NCBI RefSeq assembly: GCF_007097145.1
Contig: NZ_VJVZ01000017.1
Coordinates: 1 to 58,578, forward strand
Direction of reading: 5' to 3'
DNA: 58,578 bases
From: Flavobacterium zepuense
Lineage (GTDB): Bacteria > Bacteroidota > Bacteroidia > Flavobacteriales > Flavobacteriaceae
The notes beneath the pieces were generated by a model, which saw only the letters and a list, made by a program, of their open reading frames with translations, made no database searches and was not told the origin of the DNA. Shown here piece by piece: positions 1-8,580 of this stretch. Each line of letters opens with the position of its first letter. Position 1 is the first letter of the stretch. The position numbers and the translations under genes were made by a program.

Positions 1-3000
1 CGTTAGGCTGTAGCACTCCGTTACTGCGTCTTCTACCCGTACCCATATCGTCTGGTTGTTCGATGCATTGTAGTTGGTTGGGGTGGGGATCCATGGCATT
101 CCTGCATCGGCATTGGCCTCTGTGGTGAAGTAATGGATGATAAGGCTGTCTTCTGTTTCCCCGTTCTCCAGTACCGCATCATAGATTACCTGCTGGTTTA
201 CCGTCAGGTCTACAAGGTGCATCCCGTTCTGGTTCTGGTTGTCGTCGTCACACTCCACGATGTCCGGTAGTTGTGGGGCTTGTGGGGCGGGCGCAACAAT
301 AAGTGTTAACTGGTACGTCCTGAAACAATGGGTCTCAGTATGCTCTACCCTCACATAAATAAACTGTACAAATGGGTCAAGGTTTTGCAGTGTATCCGTG
401 TTTGGTATTTCGTTTATATTATTTTGGGCATCCTCTTCGGTCCAGAAAAAAGAAATTTCAAGGTACGGCCCGTTGTTCGTCATGCTCTGAACAAGGTCAT
501 CAAGATTGATGCTGCCTATCCCCTCGCCATTGGTATCGCAAACGGTTAAATCTTCGGGCGTAGGCTCTAAAATTATTGGCAATGGCACCACGCGCACATC
601 CTGCAATACAATACGGAAACACCCTGTAATCGCATCGGTAACGCGCACAAAAATAGTTTCAACCGCAGGGCTGTTACTGTAGGCAAACGTTTCTGCTTCC
701 GGAATAACATTGGTGCCGGCGGCAGCATCAGTATAGGTATGGTAAAACGTTACATCTACGCCAAGCATCCCCTGTGTAATTTCGTCAATACGGGTGGTGA
801 GGTCAAACACCTCGATTTCATCGCCGGGATTGTTTACATCGCAAAGCGTGTAGGGCTCCGGCTGTATGGCAACAGGCAGCGGATTAACCACAAGGTTAAC
901 CTGTACAATATCATAACAACCCGTGGCATTATTGGTTACGCGTATGTATATAATTGTATTAACTGTAGCGTAACTGGCGGGAGACGCTATAGCAGGCATA
1001 CCCAAAACTGCGGCATCATAACTTAAAAAATAGCTCACGCTAAATAGGGCCGGGTCCATGCCGCCGAATACCTCATCTTCTAAAGAAGTTAGGTCAAAAA
1101 TTGCAATACCATCGGTATCCACATCGCCATTATCACAAAGCCGGTAAGGCTGTGCGGGTGTAATGGCTTCGGGTACCGGGTTTAGAATAAGCTGTAGCGT
1201 GGTAGTATCATAACAATCGCTAAAAGCCGATTGCACCCTTATATAAAGCGTTTGTGTGTTTATATATACATTGTCATATTCGGCAGTTTCAGTAATATCA
1301 TTAGTACCAAAATCAGCGTCGGGCTGGGTTTCGTGCAGGGTAACCACCACATTAGGCATAGTAGCCTCGATAGATGCTATAACCGCATCAAGGTTAAACT
1401 CAGCAAAGCCATCATTATTAAAATCACATTCCTGCAAGGCCGGAACTTCGTAAGCCACCGGTGGGGTAACGATTTCAAGATTTAGAGGCATTACGTTAAA
1501 ACATCCCGTTAATACATTATCTATTCTTATATACACAGTTTGCGGACTCGAAGTATTTATATAGATGTTAGGATATTGGATTGCGTTTATGCCATCTATA
1601 GCAAAAGCCTCAGTTTCATAAAAGCTAAACTGCACGTTTGTTTGCGAACCGGTAAGCAGCGTATTGTATTGGGTAAGGTCAAAATCAGTAAACTGGTCTT
1701 CCAGGCCGTCATCATCACAACGGTATAGTACAAGTGGCGTGTTAGCCTGTGTATTTTCAAATTGCGGCAAGGGCAGCATATTTAATGTAAACGATGTTAA
1801 CGCATAGCCATAGCAACCCGTAGTACTGTCTACCCTTGCCCAGATGGTTTGTGTGTTGGCCACCTCATTTTGGTAAGGGCTGCTCAGCGCACCTAACTCT
1901 TCCTCGGCATTTTGCTGGCTGGTATAATACGTAACAATACTTTGGGTATTGCCATTTTTTATGGCATCATCATTTAGGGTAAGGTTAAATAACGTAAAAC
2001 CATCTTCGTCCTGGTCGCAGGCAGTTAAGTCCTCCGGCTCGCCCGCCGTAACAGGGTTGGTTATTTGTATTGTAAATGATATCGTTTCAAAACATTCTGT
2101 TTGTGTGTTGGTAAGAACAGCATATATAGTTTGCGGGTTGCTCGTATTGGCAAAAGCTTCGGGAGTGTTAATCTGATTGGTTAAAGCTTCATCGGTAAAA
2201 TAAGTTACAACAGCGCTACTTTGGCTGCCGATAAACATATTTTCGTAAACGGTAAGATCAAAAGCTACCGACTGGTCATCTACCTCGTCATCATCGCATT
2301 GCGAGAGGTTAATATCTATATTATTAGGGTTATTAAACTCCGGCAACGGCAAAACCGTAATGGTAAACGATGATATATCGTAACCCACACAGCCGTTTGT
2401 TTTTTCTAAACGGGTCCAAATGGTTTGCGGCCCATAGGCTATAGTATTTTGATACAGAACATTTATTGCCCCAGTATTGTTTATTGCATTTTGCTGTGAT
2501 GTAAAATAAGTAACAGCACATTCACTATTGCCATCTTTGATAGCCGCCTCATTAGCATCAAGGTTAAAGAGGGCAAAGCCGTTGCCATTTACATCACACT
2601 CGGTAAGGTCTTCGGGTTCACCGCCTTCAATAGGCGGGGTAAGGCTAATGGTAAGGGTTTCGTTGCTGTAGCAACCGGTAATGATATTGGTAATACGCAT
2701 ATAAATAACCTGCGGGTCGCTGCCGTTATCAAAAGCCTCAGGGCTTTCAATAGGGTCATCGCCAGTTATCATATCATTATTATTAAGGTGGTAGGTAATT
2801 TGTACCGGCGTTTGGCTGCCTATAAACATTTGCTCAAAAATGGTAAGGTCAAACGCAGTACTGCCATCGTCTACCCCATCGGCATCGCACTTAACAATTT
2901 CCAGCGGAATATTATCCGGGTTTAAAAACTCCGGCACATCATGAAAAGTTGCCGTACCTGTCCACTCCATAGAAAAATTACTGGCACCTACCGGGCGGTC

Positions 3001-3486
3001 TATAACAATATAATATATATCGCCATCTTGAACATTCATCCAGTTAATAAAGGAATTGCCATCAGTACCCGGGCCTTCGGACACATCAGCACTTTGGGCA
3101 TTCATGCCGGTGGTATTATAGGTTAGCCCAGCTTGTAAAGGATTGGTTGTAGAACACCTGATCGCGGTGCCAAGGTTACCACAGTTTACATTAGGGCCAA
3201 AAATCCAGAAATCAAAGTCTACTACGAGGTTATCACTCTCCGGTGTAAGGATAAAGCCCAGGGTACCCCCATCTTTAATTAATATCTTTAACCAAAGGCT
3301 ATTGTTCTCCATACTGGAGCACGCGTTGTTTATATTAATTTCCTGAATGCCAACACCCGTAGCATCAAGCCCGGAGTAATTGCCATCGCCGCATACCATA
3401 ATAGCATCAGGGCAATCTACTTGTGCCCTTAACGTGGTTGGAAATATAATAAAAACGGCCGCAAGCAGCCAATAGTAAAGTTTCAA
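1..3486 (-). CDS. Very large secreted repeat protein, probable T9SS cargo (5' part, runs off the window)
   Basis: An open frame of 1162 codons enters from the window edge with no stop. No ATG lies between the upstream in-frame stop and the signal peptide, so TTG at 3486 is the best start; it gives a hydrophobic leader ending LRAQ. About 150 residues follow of an N-terminal domain common in flavobacterial secreted proteins. Then come ten modules of about 94-102 residues, each opening with a Cys-Asp-rich motif (CDxDG...FDLT or FNLD) and ending near an IWxRV...GC motif. These resemble the repeats of T9SS type B gliding or adhesin-like proteins. The C-terminal sorting domain would lie outside the window, so export by T9SS is inferred. 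The function is probably cell-surface adhesion, but that is not proven. Confidence 0.85.
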   Translation of the reverse strand, partial: MKLYYWLLAAVFIIFPTTLRAQVDCPDAIMVCGDGNYSGLDATGVGIQEININNACSSMENNSLWLKILIKDGGTLGFILTPESDNLVVDFDFWIFGPNVNCGNLGTAIRCSTTNPLQAGLTYNTTGMNAQSADVSEGPGTDGNSFINWMNVQDGDIYYIVIDRPVGASNFSMEWTGTATFHDVPEFLNPDNIPLEIVKCDADGVDDGSTAFDLTIFEQMFIGSQTPVQITYHLNNNDMITGDDPIESPEAFDNGSDPQVIYMRITNIITGCYSNETLTISLTPPIEGGEPEDLTECDVNGNGFALFNLDANEAAIKDGNSECAVTYFTSQQNAINNTGAINVLYQNTIAYGPQTIWTRLEKTNGCVGYDISSFTITVLPLPEFNNPNNIDINLSQCDDDEVDDQSVAFDLTVYENMFIGSQSSAVVTYFTDEALTNQINTPEAFANTSNPQTIYAVLTNTQTECFETISFTIQITNPVTAGEPEDLTACDQDEDGFTLFNLTLNDDAIKNGNTQSIVTYYTSQQNAEEELGALSSPYQNEVANTQTIWARVDSTTGCYGYALTSFTLNMLPLPQFENTQANTPLVLYRCDDDGLEDQFTDFDLTQYNTLLTGSQTNVQFSFYETEAFAIDGINAIQYPNIYINTSSPQTVYIRIDNVLTGCFNVMPLNLEIVTPPVAYEVPALQECDFNNDGFAEFNLDAVIASIEATMPNVVVTLHETQPDADFGTNDITETAEYDNVYINTQTLYIRVQSAFSDCYDTTTLQLILNPVPEAITPAQPYRLCDNGDVDTDGIAIFDLTSLEDEVFGGMDPALFSVSYFLSYDAAVLGMPAIASPASYATVNTIIYIRVTNNATGCYDIVQVNLVVNPLPVAIQPEPYTLCDVNNPGDEIEVFDLTTRIDEITQGMLGVDVTFYHTYTDAAAGTNVIPEAETFAYSNSPAVETIFVRVTDAITGCFRIVLQDVRVVPLPIILEPTPEDLTVCDTNGEGIGSINLDDLVQSMTNNGPYLEISFFWTEEDAQNNINEIPNTDTLQNLDPFVQFIYVRVEHTETHCFRTYQLTLIVAPAPQAPQLPDIVECDDDNQNQNGMHLVDLTVNQQVIYDAVLENGETEDSLIIHYFTTEANADAGMPWIPTPTNYNASNNQTIWVRVEDAVTECYSLT
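240..2895 (-). repeat. Ten coding repeats of about 290 bp, partly in an alternating A/B order
   Basis: The Cys-Asp motif codons recur near 2890, 2598, 2299, 2018, 1718, 1430, 1138, 845, 540 and 253, a period of about 281-305 bp. Modules 1, 3 and 5 share a longer acidic opening followed by FDLT and, shortly after, GSQ. Modules 2, 4 and 6 share a shorter opening with FNLD or FNLT. The pair is therefore repeated as a higher-order unit of roughly 580-590 bp, and the modules nearest the window start are more divergent. Confidence 0.8.
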
Positions 3487-3683
3487 AGCATAGTCGATGT
3501 TAAAATTGTTATAAAATTAGCGATTTTTAAATACCACAACCGCCACTGTATGTTAAATATTTAACTTTCAGTTAACTTAAACATTTTTATCGGCAAAAAC
3601 CCCACCTGTAAAGCAATAATATATTTTGCCGCATTATTGAACCCTTTTACCTCAATTACCAATTACTCAATCGCAATTCTTAG

Positions 3684-3691
3684 TAGCTTTG
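3684..3691 (+). promoter_or_regulatory. Putative -7 element for the LytS/LytTR operon
   Basis: TAGCTTTG matches the Bacteroidota TAnnTTTG element and lies 16 bp before the ATG at 3708. No clear -33 TTG is visible. Confidence 0.5.
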
Positions 3692-3707
3692 ATGTATATT
3701 TATTTAT

Positions 3708-4769
3708 ATGCCTAAAAAAACTCAAAATTACCTGCTCCACCTACTCGGCTGCCTACTGTTTATAAGCATCCCTATATTTTCTTCCCCGGATTTTGATACA
3801 GAGAAGAACCTTTTTGCGCTCGCCCCTTTCCAAAAAAGCTTTTTTTCTTACGTGCTGCTAATTGCCTTTTTTTACGCTAATTACCTATACTTTATACCCA
3901 AATTTTATTTTACCCATCGCAACTTTATATTTTTCACCTGTATAGTAGCGTCATTTTTTATAATTACTTACGTGCCGGGACAGTTTTTTAATGATGCCAT
4001 AATGCGCATACCCATGAAAATGCCTATGCCACAACCGCGCGGCAGGCCTATGGGACCGGGACCTGGCGGACCAATGCCGTGGCCGTTTTTTATGATATTT
4101 CAGGGAGGGTCGTTATTGCAATGCCTCATGGTGTTTTTGCTGTCTTTTTTATTACGCACCAGCCAGCGCCTTAGCCACATGCAAAGCGAAAAGCTTAAAA
4201 CCGAGGTATCTTACTTAAGGGCGCAAATAAATCCACACTTTTTGTTTAATACACTTAACAGCCTGTATGCGCTAACTATTGAAAAGAGTGATGCTGCACC
4301 CGAGGCTGTGCTAAAACTATCGAGCATGATGCGCTATGTGGTAACCGAAAGTGGCCGAGATCACGTAGCCCTTGAAAGTGAGATTGCCTACATAAAAAAC
4401 TATATTAGCCTGCAACAGCTACGCATGGACGATGCCACTGCCTTTACTTTTACAGTGAGCGGAAATGCACAGGGCAGGCAAATATCGCCGCTGCTGCTAA
4501 TTCCTTTTATAGAGAATGCATTTAAGTATGGGCTTAACCCCGAGGAAGATTCTGTTATTGGTGTGGATATAAATATTACCGATACGCAGCTCCTGCTAAA
4601 CGTTAAGAATAAAAAGGTTACGATGAGTTTGCCAGCCGGCGAAGAGAGCGGCCACGGGGTAGAGAACACCCGCCAGAGGCTGCAATACCTATACCCCAAC
4701 AAGCACGAATTGCTTATATTTGATACTGCCGATGTTTTTGAAGTTAAATTAACCCTAACCTTGGTATGA
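3708..4769 (+). CDS. LytS/YehU-type sensor histidine kinase
   Basis: This is the membrane sensor kinase of a LytTR-type two-component system. Hydrophobic segments lie around residues 8-25, 43-62, 71-90 and 126-150. The cytoplasmic His_kinase domain (PF06580 type) contains QINPHFLFNTLN with the phosphoacceptor His177, and an HATPase region follows with IENAFKYG and a GHGVENT glycine motif. Between the third and fourth membrane segments (about residues 98-127) is an odd loop rich in Met, Pro and Gly. The gene overlaps the response regulator by four bases (ATGA), so the two are translationally coupled. The signal sensed is unknown. Confidence 0.9.
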   Translation: MPKKTQNYLLHLLGCLLFISIPIFSSPDFDTEKNLFALAPFQKSFFSYVLLIAFFYANYLYFIPKFYFTHRNFIFFTCIVASFFIITYVPGQFFNDAIMRIPMKMPMPQPRGRPMGPGPGGPMPWPFFMIFQGGSLLQCLMVFLLSFLLRTSQRLSHMQSEKLKTEVSYLRAQINPHFLFNTLNSLYALTIEKSDAAPEAVLKLSSMMRYVVTESGRDHVALESEIAYIKNYISLQQLRMDDATAFTFTVSGNAQGRQISPLLLIPFIENAFKYGLNPEEDSVIGVDINITDTQLLLNVKNKKVTMSLPAGEESGHGVENTRQRLQYLYPNKHELLIFDTADVFEVKLTLTLV

Positions 4770-5446
4770 TAAAAGCTATTGCCATAGATGATGAGCCACT
4801 GGCGCTTAAAATTATTACCCACTTTTGCAGCCAGGTAGATTTTATTGCGCTCGAAAAAACATTTACCAAAACCGATGAGGCTTTAGAGTATTTAAAGAAA
4901 AATCCGGTTGATATGCTTTTCCTGGACATACAGATGCCCGGTAAGAACGGACTGGATTTTTACAAAATGCTGGAACCCGAAACCATGGTTATTTTTACTA
5001 CGGCTTATAGCGAATATGCCGTTGAAGGTTTTAATATTAATGCCGTAGATTATTTACTAAAACCTTTTTCTTTTGACAGGTTTTTAGCCGCGGTAGATAA
5101 AGCATCTAAAGAAAAGCGCGCACGCCAGGCAGCGCCGGGTCAAAGCCATTTGCTTATTCGTGCCGATTATAAGCTGCACCGTATAGATTATGATGATATA
5201 CTGCTTATAGAGGGATTGGATGATTACATACGCATTCACCTTAAAGGTAAAAGCCCCATAACGGCTCGTTTTAGCATGAAAAGCGTGTTGGAAAAACTAC
5301 CCCAGCCCAATTTTTTACGCGTACACCGCTCTTATATCATACCCATTAATAAGGTAAAAAGCCTCTACAATAAAACCATACAAATAGAAGATTTTGTTAT
5401 ACCTGTAGGCGATACTTATAAAGATGCTGTAAGCAAGCATTTGTAA
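4766..5446 (+). CDS. LytTR-family response regulator
   Basis: The partner of the upstream kinase. A receiver domain occupies residues 1-120 with the acidic pair DDE at 8-10, phosphoacceptor Asp54 in LFLDIQMPG, and a conserved Lys in LLKPF. A LytTR DNA-binding domain spans about 130-226 (FLRVHRSYIIPINKV...GDTYKD). At 226 residues it has the normal AlgR/LytR length. Its targets are not evident. The next gene downstream is a secreted metalloprotease, separated by 173 bp, so it need not be in the regulon. Confidence 0.93.
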   Translation: MIKAIAIDDEPLALKIITHFCSQVDFIALEKTFTKTDEALEYLKKNPVDMLFLDIQMPGKNGLDFYKMLEPETMVIFTTAYSEYAVEGFNINAVDYLLKPFSFDRFLAAVDKASKEKRARQAAPGQSHLLIRADYKLHRIDYDDILLIEGLDDYIRIHLKGKSPITARFSMKSVLEKLPQPNFLRVHRSYIIPINKVKSLYNKTIQIEDFVIPVGDTYKDAVSKHL

Positions 5447-5619
5447 CAGTATTTTACTTTAACCGCAGGTTTCACATCATTAACCTCAATTTTTCTCAAC
5501 ATAAATGGGGTTATCGCTACATTTACCGCAAAGCAATTTTAACTTCAATTCTTTTTTAGTTGTACTGAATTTGAATATCTTGCAAAACTTTTTAACAAAA
5601 TTTTCACTAACCCAGAAAA

Positions 5620-7011
5620 ATGAAAAAAACTATTAATACAAAAACTACTTTACTTGCAGTGTTATTTGCCCTTGGCGCAATGCAGTCTTATGCGCAAACG
5701 GGCCCTAAAAAGTTTAGGAGCATTAATCCTGAAAACGGCCACGTAAGGTGTGCAACGGTAGAATACCAGGAATATCTAAAAGAAAAGAACCCTGCCCTGG
5801 TTCAGGACAAAGAGGCGTTTGAAGCCATTCTTGCCACTAAAATTGCCGAAGCAAAAGCCGCAAAAATGCAATCGCCTAACGATGCCAATGCTGTATTTAC
5901 AATACCGGTAGTTGTACACGTTATTCATAATGGTAATGCAGTGGGCAATGATGAAAATATTGCCGATGCCCAGGTTATCTCCCAAATTACGGTTTTAAAC
6001 CAGGATTACAGAAGAATGGAAGGCACTCCGGGGGATAATGATTTTGAAGTAGGTGCCGATACTGAAATTGAATTTTGCCTTGCAAAAGTAAAACCCGACG
6101 GAACCGCATTTAATGGTATAGACAGGGTTGACATGGGCAATGCCACATGGGATACCTTTGCAGCAATTGATGATAACCTTAAACCTGCAACACAGTGGGA
6201 TCCTGAACAATATTTTAACATCTGGGTGGTAAAATTTGGCGGTGAGCTTGAAGAAGATTACGGCCTGCTTGGGTATGCCCAGTTTCCGGATCTTTCCGGC
6301 TTAGGAGGACTTGACACCTTTGGTGGTAATGCCAGCAGCGATGGTGTGGTTATAGGATACCGTTATTTTGGTTCTTCAACACTTTATCCGGGTGGTAATT
6401 ATTTTGCTCCATATAACAAAGGCAGGACCACTACACACGAGGTAGCCCATGCTTTAGGCTTAAGGCACATTAACGGCGACAATACTTCCTGCACTACAAA
6501 TGCCAGCGATTCTCAAAAAGATTATTGCCCTGACACCCCTGCAACATCTGATTATAATTACACTTGTAATGCAGTAGACACCTGCCCTACTGCCGCCGGC
6601 GCGGATATGATAGAAAATTATATGGATTATACTAATGATGCGTGTATGAATGTATTTACACAAAATCAAAAAACAAGGATGAAAACGGTACTTCAAAATT
6701 CACCAAGAAGAAGCACACTGGGTACATCTACAGTTTGTGAGGAAGTAGCAGGTGCCGAAGAGTTTAAACTTCTTAATGGCATAAACCTTTACCCTAACCC
6801 TACACAAACTGTACTTAACATAGCTGTAGACAATAACGAACTACCGGATAGCTTTGTTATTTACAACAGCCTTGGCCAAACCATTAGCACTGTTAAAGTT
6901 AACGGCAGCGCTAACTTAGTAGTTAATACATCTGCTTACAGCAACGGTGTATACTTTATCAAAGTAGATAAAGGCAACGCATCTAAAACGCTTAAGTTCA
7001 TTAAGAACTAA
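5620..7011 (+). CDS. Secreted M43-family (pappalysin-like) zinc metalloprotease with T9SS sorting domain
   Basis: The signal peptide spans residues 1-26 (ending SYAQ). The catalytic domain starts with IPVVVHVIH at about 95 and carries the metzincin zinc site HEVAHALGLRH at 273-283, followed by a Cys-rich stretch and a Met-turn-like NYMDYTND. A C-terminal type A sorting domain of about 80 residues begins at LYPNPTQT and ends in KTLKFIKN. This indicates an extracellular endopeptidase exported by Sec and then T9SS. A strong terminator follows at 7034. The protein has family-typical length and no missing catalytic residues. Confidence 0.92.
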   Translation: MKKTINTKTTLLAVLFALGAMQSYAQTGPKKFRSINPENGHVRCATVEYQEYLKEKNPALVQDKEAFEAILATKIAEAKAAKMQSPNDANAVFTIPVVVHVIHNGNAVGNDENIADAQVISQITVLNQDYRRMEGTPGDNDFEVGADTEIEFCLAKVKPDGTAFNGIDRVDMGNATWDTFAAIDDNLKPATQWDPEQYFNIWVVKFGGELEEDYGLLGYAQFPDLSGLGGLDTFGGNASSDGVVIGYRYFGSSTLYPGGNYFAPYNKGRTTTHEVAHALGLRHINGDNTSCTTNASDSQKDYCPDTPATSDYNYTCNAVDTCPTAAGADMIENYMDYTNDACMNVFTQNQKTRMKTVLQNSPRRSTLGTSTVCEEVAGAEEFKLLNGINLYPNPTQTVLNIAVDNNELPDSFVIYNSLGQTISTVKVNGSANLVVNTSAYSNGVYFIKVDKGNASKTLKFIKN

Positions 7012-7033
7012 TCTACACAGGATTATATATACA

Positions 7034-7070
7034 AAGAGCGGGGCAAAATGCCCCGCTCTTTTATTTTTGT
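7034..7070 (+). terminator. Rho-independent terminator after the metalloprotease gene
   Basis: An 11-bp perfect stem (AAGAGCGGGGC with its complement), 5-nt loop, then TTTTATTTTT. Confidence 0.92.
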
Positions 7071-7091
7071 ATGGTTTTGCCCTTTATACAA

Positions 7092-7919
7092 TTATATTTT
7101 AAAAGTAACAACCGGCCTAACAGCATGGTTAACAAGATCTTCGCTTATACTGCCATTAAAAAAGTGGGCAAGTCCCTGGCGGCCATGAGTACACATACCC
7201 ATAAGATCGGCATTAATACTGTTGGCAAAGTGCAATATGCCTTTTTCTACATTAACATCATTATATACGTGTGCGCTATATCCGTTTGCAATAGTAAAGC
7301 CTGCTACAAAATCATGTATAAGCTTTTCTGCCGCGTGGGTAGATTTAAAATCGTTTGGCGTGTTAATATAAACAAGGTGTAGTTTAGATTTAAAGCTGTT
7401 TGCAAAATCTACCACCTGTGCAAAAGGTTTTTTAATTTCGTTAGAAAAATCAGATGCAAAAACAAATTTCTCAGGGTTAAAATCACTTTCCTCCTTTTTA
7501 ATAACAAGTACAGGAATATCCGATGTTCTAACCACTTTCTCTGTATTAGAACCTATAAACATTTCGTGAAAACCGCTCGCACCATGAGATCCCATAACAA
7601 TAAGATCTACATTATGTTTTTTAGCTGCTTTTTTAATACCTTCAAAAGCCTTATCAAACAAAAGTGCTTCAGATACTGTAAGGCCCTCAAGATAATCGGC
7701 AGATTTTACCTCTTCAAAACGCTCATGTGCCTTTTGTAAAAAGAAAGCAATTTCCGGTATCTCAGCGCTTGGTGTAACAGCGTCGCCTTCCTGTCCGGGT
7801 AGTTCTACTAAATGTATTAATACTATTTCCCCATCATTTTCGCGTGCAATCTGTGCTGCAACTTTAAGCGCATATTCTGCATGATCGGAAAAATCCGTAG
7901 GTACTAAAATTTTTTTCAT
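7092..7919 (-). CDS. Universal stress protein, two tandem UspA domains
   Basis: The 275 residues form two UspA folds. The first (about 1-145) opens MKKILVPTDFSDHAEYAL and contains an ATP-binding-type glycine motif (GSHGASGFHEMFIGSNTEKV). The second (about 150-275) is more degenerate but keeps a CTHGRQGLAHFFNGS motif. Tandem UspA proteins are cytoplasmic nucleotide-binding stress proteins. The gene stands alone and converges on the protease gene. No TAnnTTTG promoter was found within 60 bp upstream. Confidence 0.92.
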   Translation of the reverse strand: MKKILVPTDFSDHAEYALKVAAQIARENDGEIVLIHLVELPGQEGDAVTPSAEIPEIAFFLQKAHERFEEVKSADYLEGLTVSEALLFDKAFEGIKKAAKKHNVDLIVMGSHGASGFHEMFIGSNTEKVVRTSDIPVLVIKKEESDFNPEKFVFASDFSNEIKKPFAQVVDFANSFKSKLHLVYINTPNDFKSTHAAEKLIHDFVAGFTIANGYSAHVYNDVNVEKGILHFANSINADLMGMCTHGRQGLAHFFNGSISEDLVNHAVRPVVTFKI

Positions 7920-8029
7920 AAGTTAAGTAATGTGTAAGTTTTTAACAAAAAATTAGTCGGTTTTAACCCTCTAAATGTATAAATTAATTTTACATTATCC
8001 AATGATTTTCAAGATATAAAAATTATTCG

Positions 8030-8037
8030 TATATTTG
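8030..8037 (+). promoter_or_regulatory. Putative -7 element for the rimP-nusA-infB operon
   Basis: TATATTTG is a perfect TAnnTTTG match, 60 bp before the rimP ATG. It leaves a leader long enough to contain the hairpin at 8066-8090. No convincing -33 TTG is seen. Confidence 0.6.
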
Positions 8038-8065
8038 CGCAGTTATTTAATAAAAACTAAATAAT

Positions 8066-8090
8066 GAGGGGACAGGAGTCCCCTCTTTTT
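8066..8090 (+). promoter_or_regulatory. Terminator-like hairpin in the rimP leader (putative attenuator)
   Basis: GAGGGGAC pairs perfectly with GTCCCCTC around a 4-nt AGGA loop, followed by TTTTT, only eight bases before the rimP start. It has the form of an intrinsic terminator, yet sits between the operon promoter and its first gene. A 14-codon frame (ATG at 8064, TAA at 8106-8108) reads through it and overlaps the rimP start. Attenuation, possibly tied to NusA level, is inferred. Confidence 0.6.
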
Positions 8091-8097
8091 ATACAAT

Positions 8098-8565
8098 ATG
8101 ACATTTAAAGAGAAAGTAACAGATTTATTAAATAAAGGTTTAGAAGAACATCCTGAGCTGTTTTTAATAGATTTTACAATAGGTACCGGCAATAAAATAA
8201 ACATTACCCTTGATGGTGATAATGGCGTAACATTGCAGGATTGCATAAACATAAGCAGGGCTATAGAGCATAATATAGACCGCGAGGAAGAAGAAGATTT
8301 TTCATTAGAGGTAGCCTCGGCCGGAGCCACAAGCCCAATGAAAGACCCAAGGCAGTACAAAAAAAATATTGGCAGAACCGTTAGTGTTAAAACTAACGAT
8401 AACCAAATAGAGGCTGATTTAATTGATGCCGATATAAATAGCATAACGCTGGAGTGGACTGCCCGCGAACCTAAACAAATAGGTAAAGGAAAAGAAACCG
8501 TTACTAAAAGGTTACAAATACCTTATACGGATATTAAAGAAGCAGTTGTTGTAATAAAATTTTAA
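8098..8565 (+). CDS. rimP: Ribosome maturation factor RimP
   Basis: RimP is needed for maturation of the 30S ribosomal subunit. The 155-residue protein has the normal length, with the N-terminal alpha/beta domain (INITLDGDNGVTLQDCINISRAIEHNID) and EVASAGATSPM, which corresponds to the family EVSSPG motif, followed by the SH3-like C-terminal domain. It is the first gene of the classic rimP-nusA-infB operon, with nusA 15 bp downstream. The start follows the leader hairpin directly. Confidence 0.95.
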   Translation: MTFKEKVTDLLNKGLEEHPELFLIDFTIGTGNKINITLDGDNGVTLQDCINISRAIEHNIDREEEEDFSLEVASAGATSPMKDPRQYKKNIGRTVSVKTNDNQIEADLIDADINSITLEWTAREPKQIGKGKETVTKRLQIPYTDIKEAVVVIKF

Positions 8566-8580
8566 AAATATAAAGTTGGC

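Noticed and set aside
240..2895. Regularly spaced repeats as a CRISPR array
   Set aside because: The repeats are about 290 bp, imperfect, and form one continuous open frame of protein modules.
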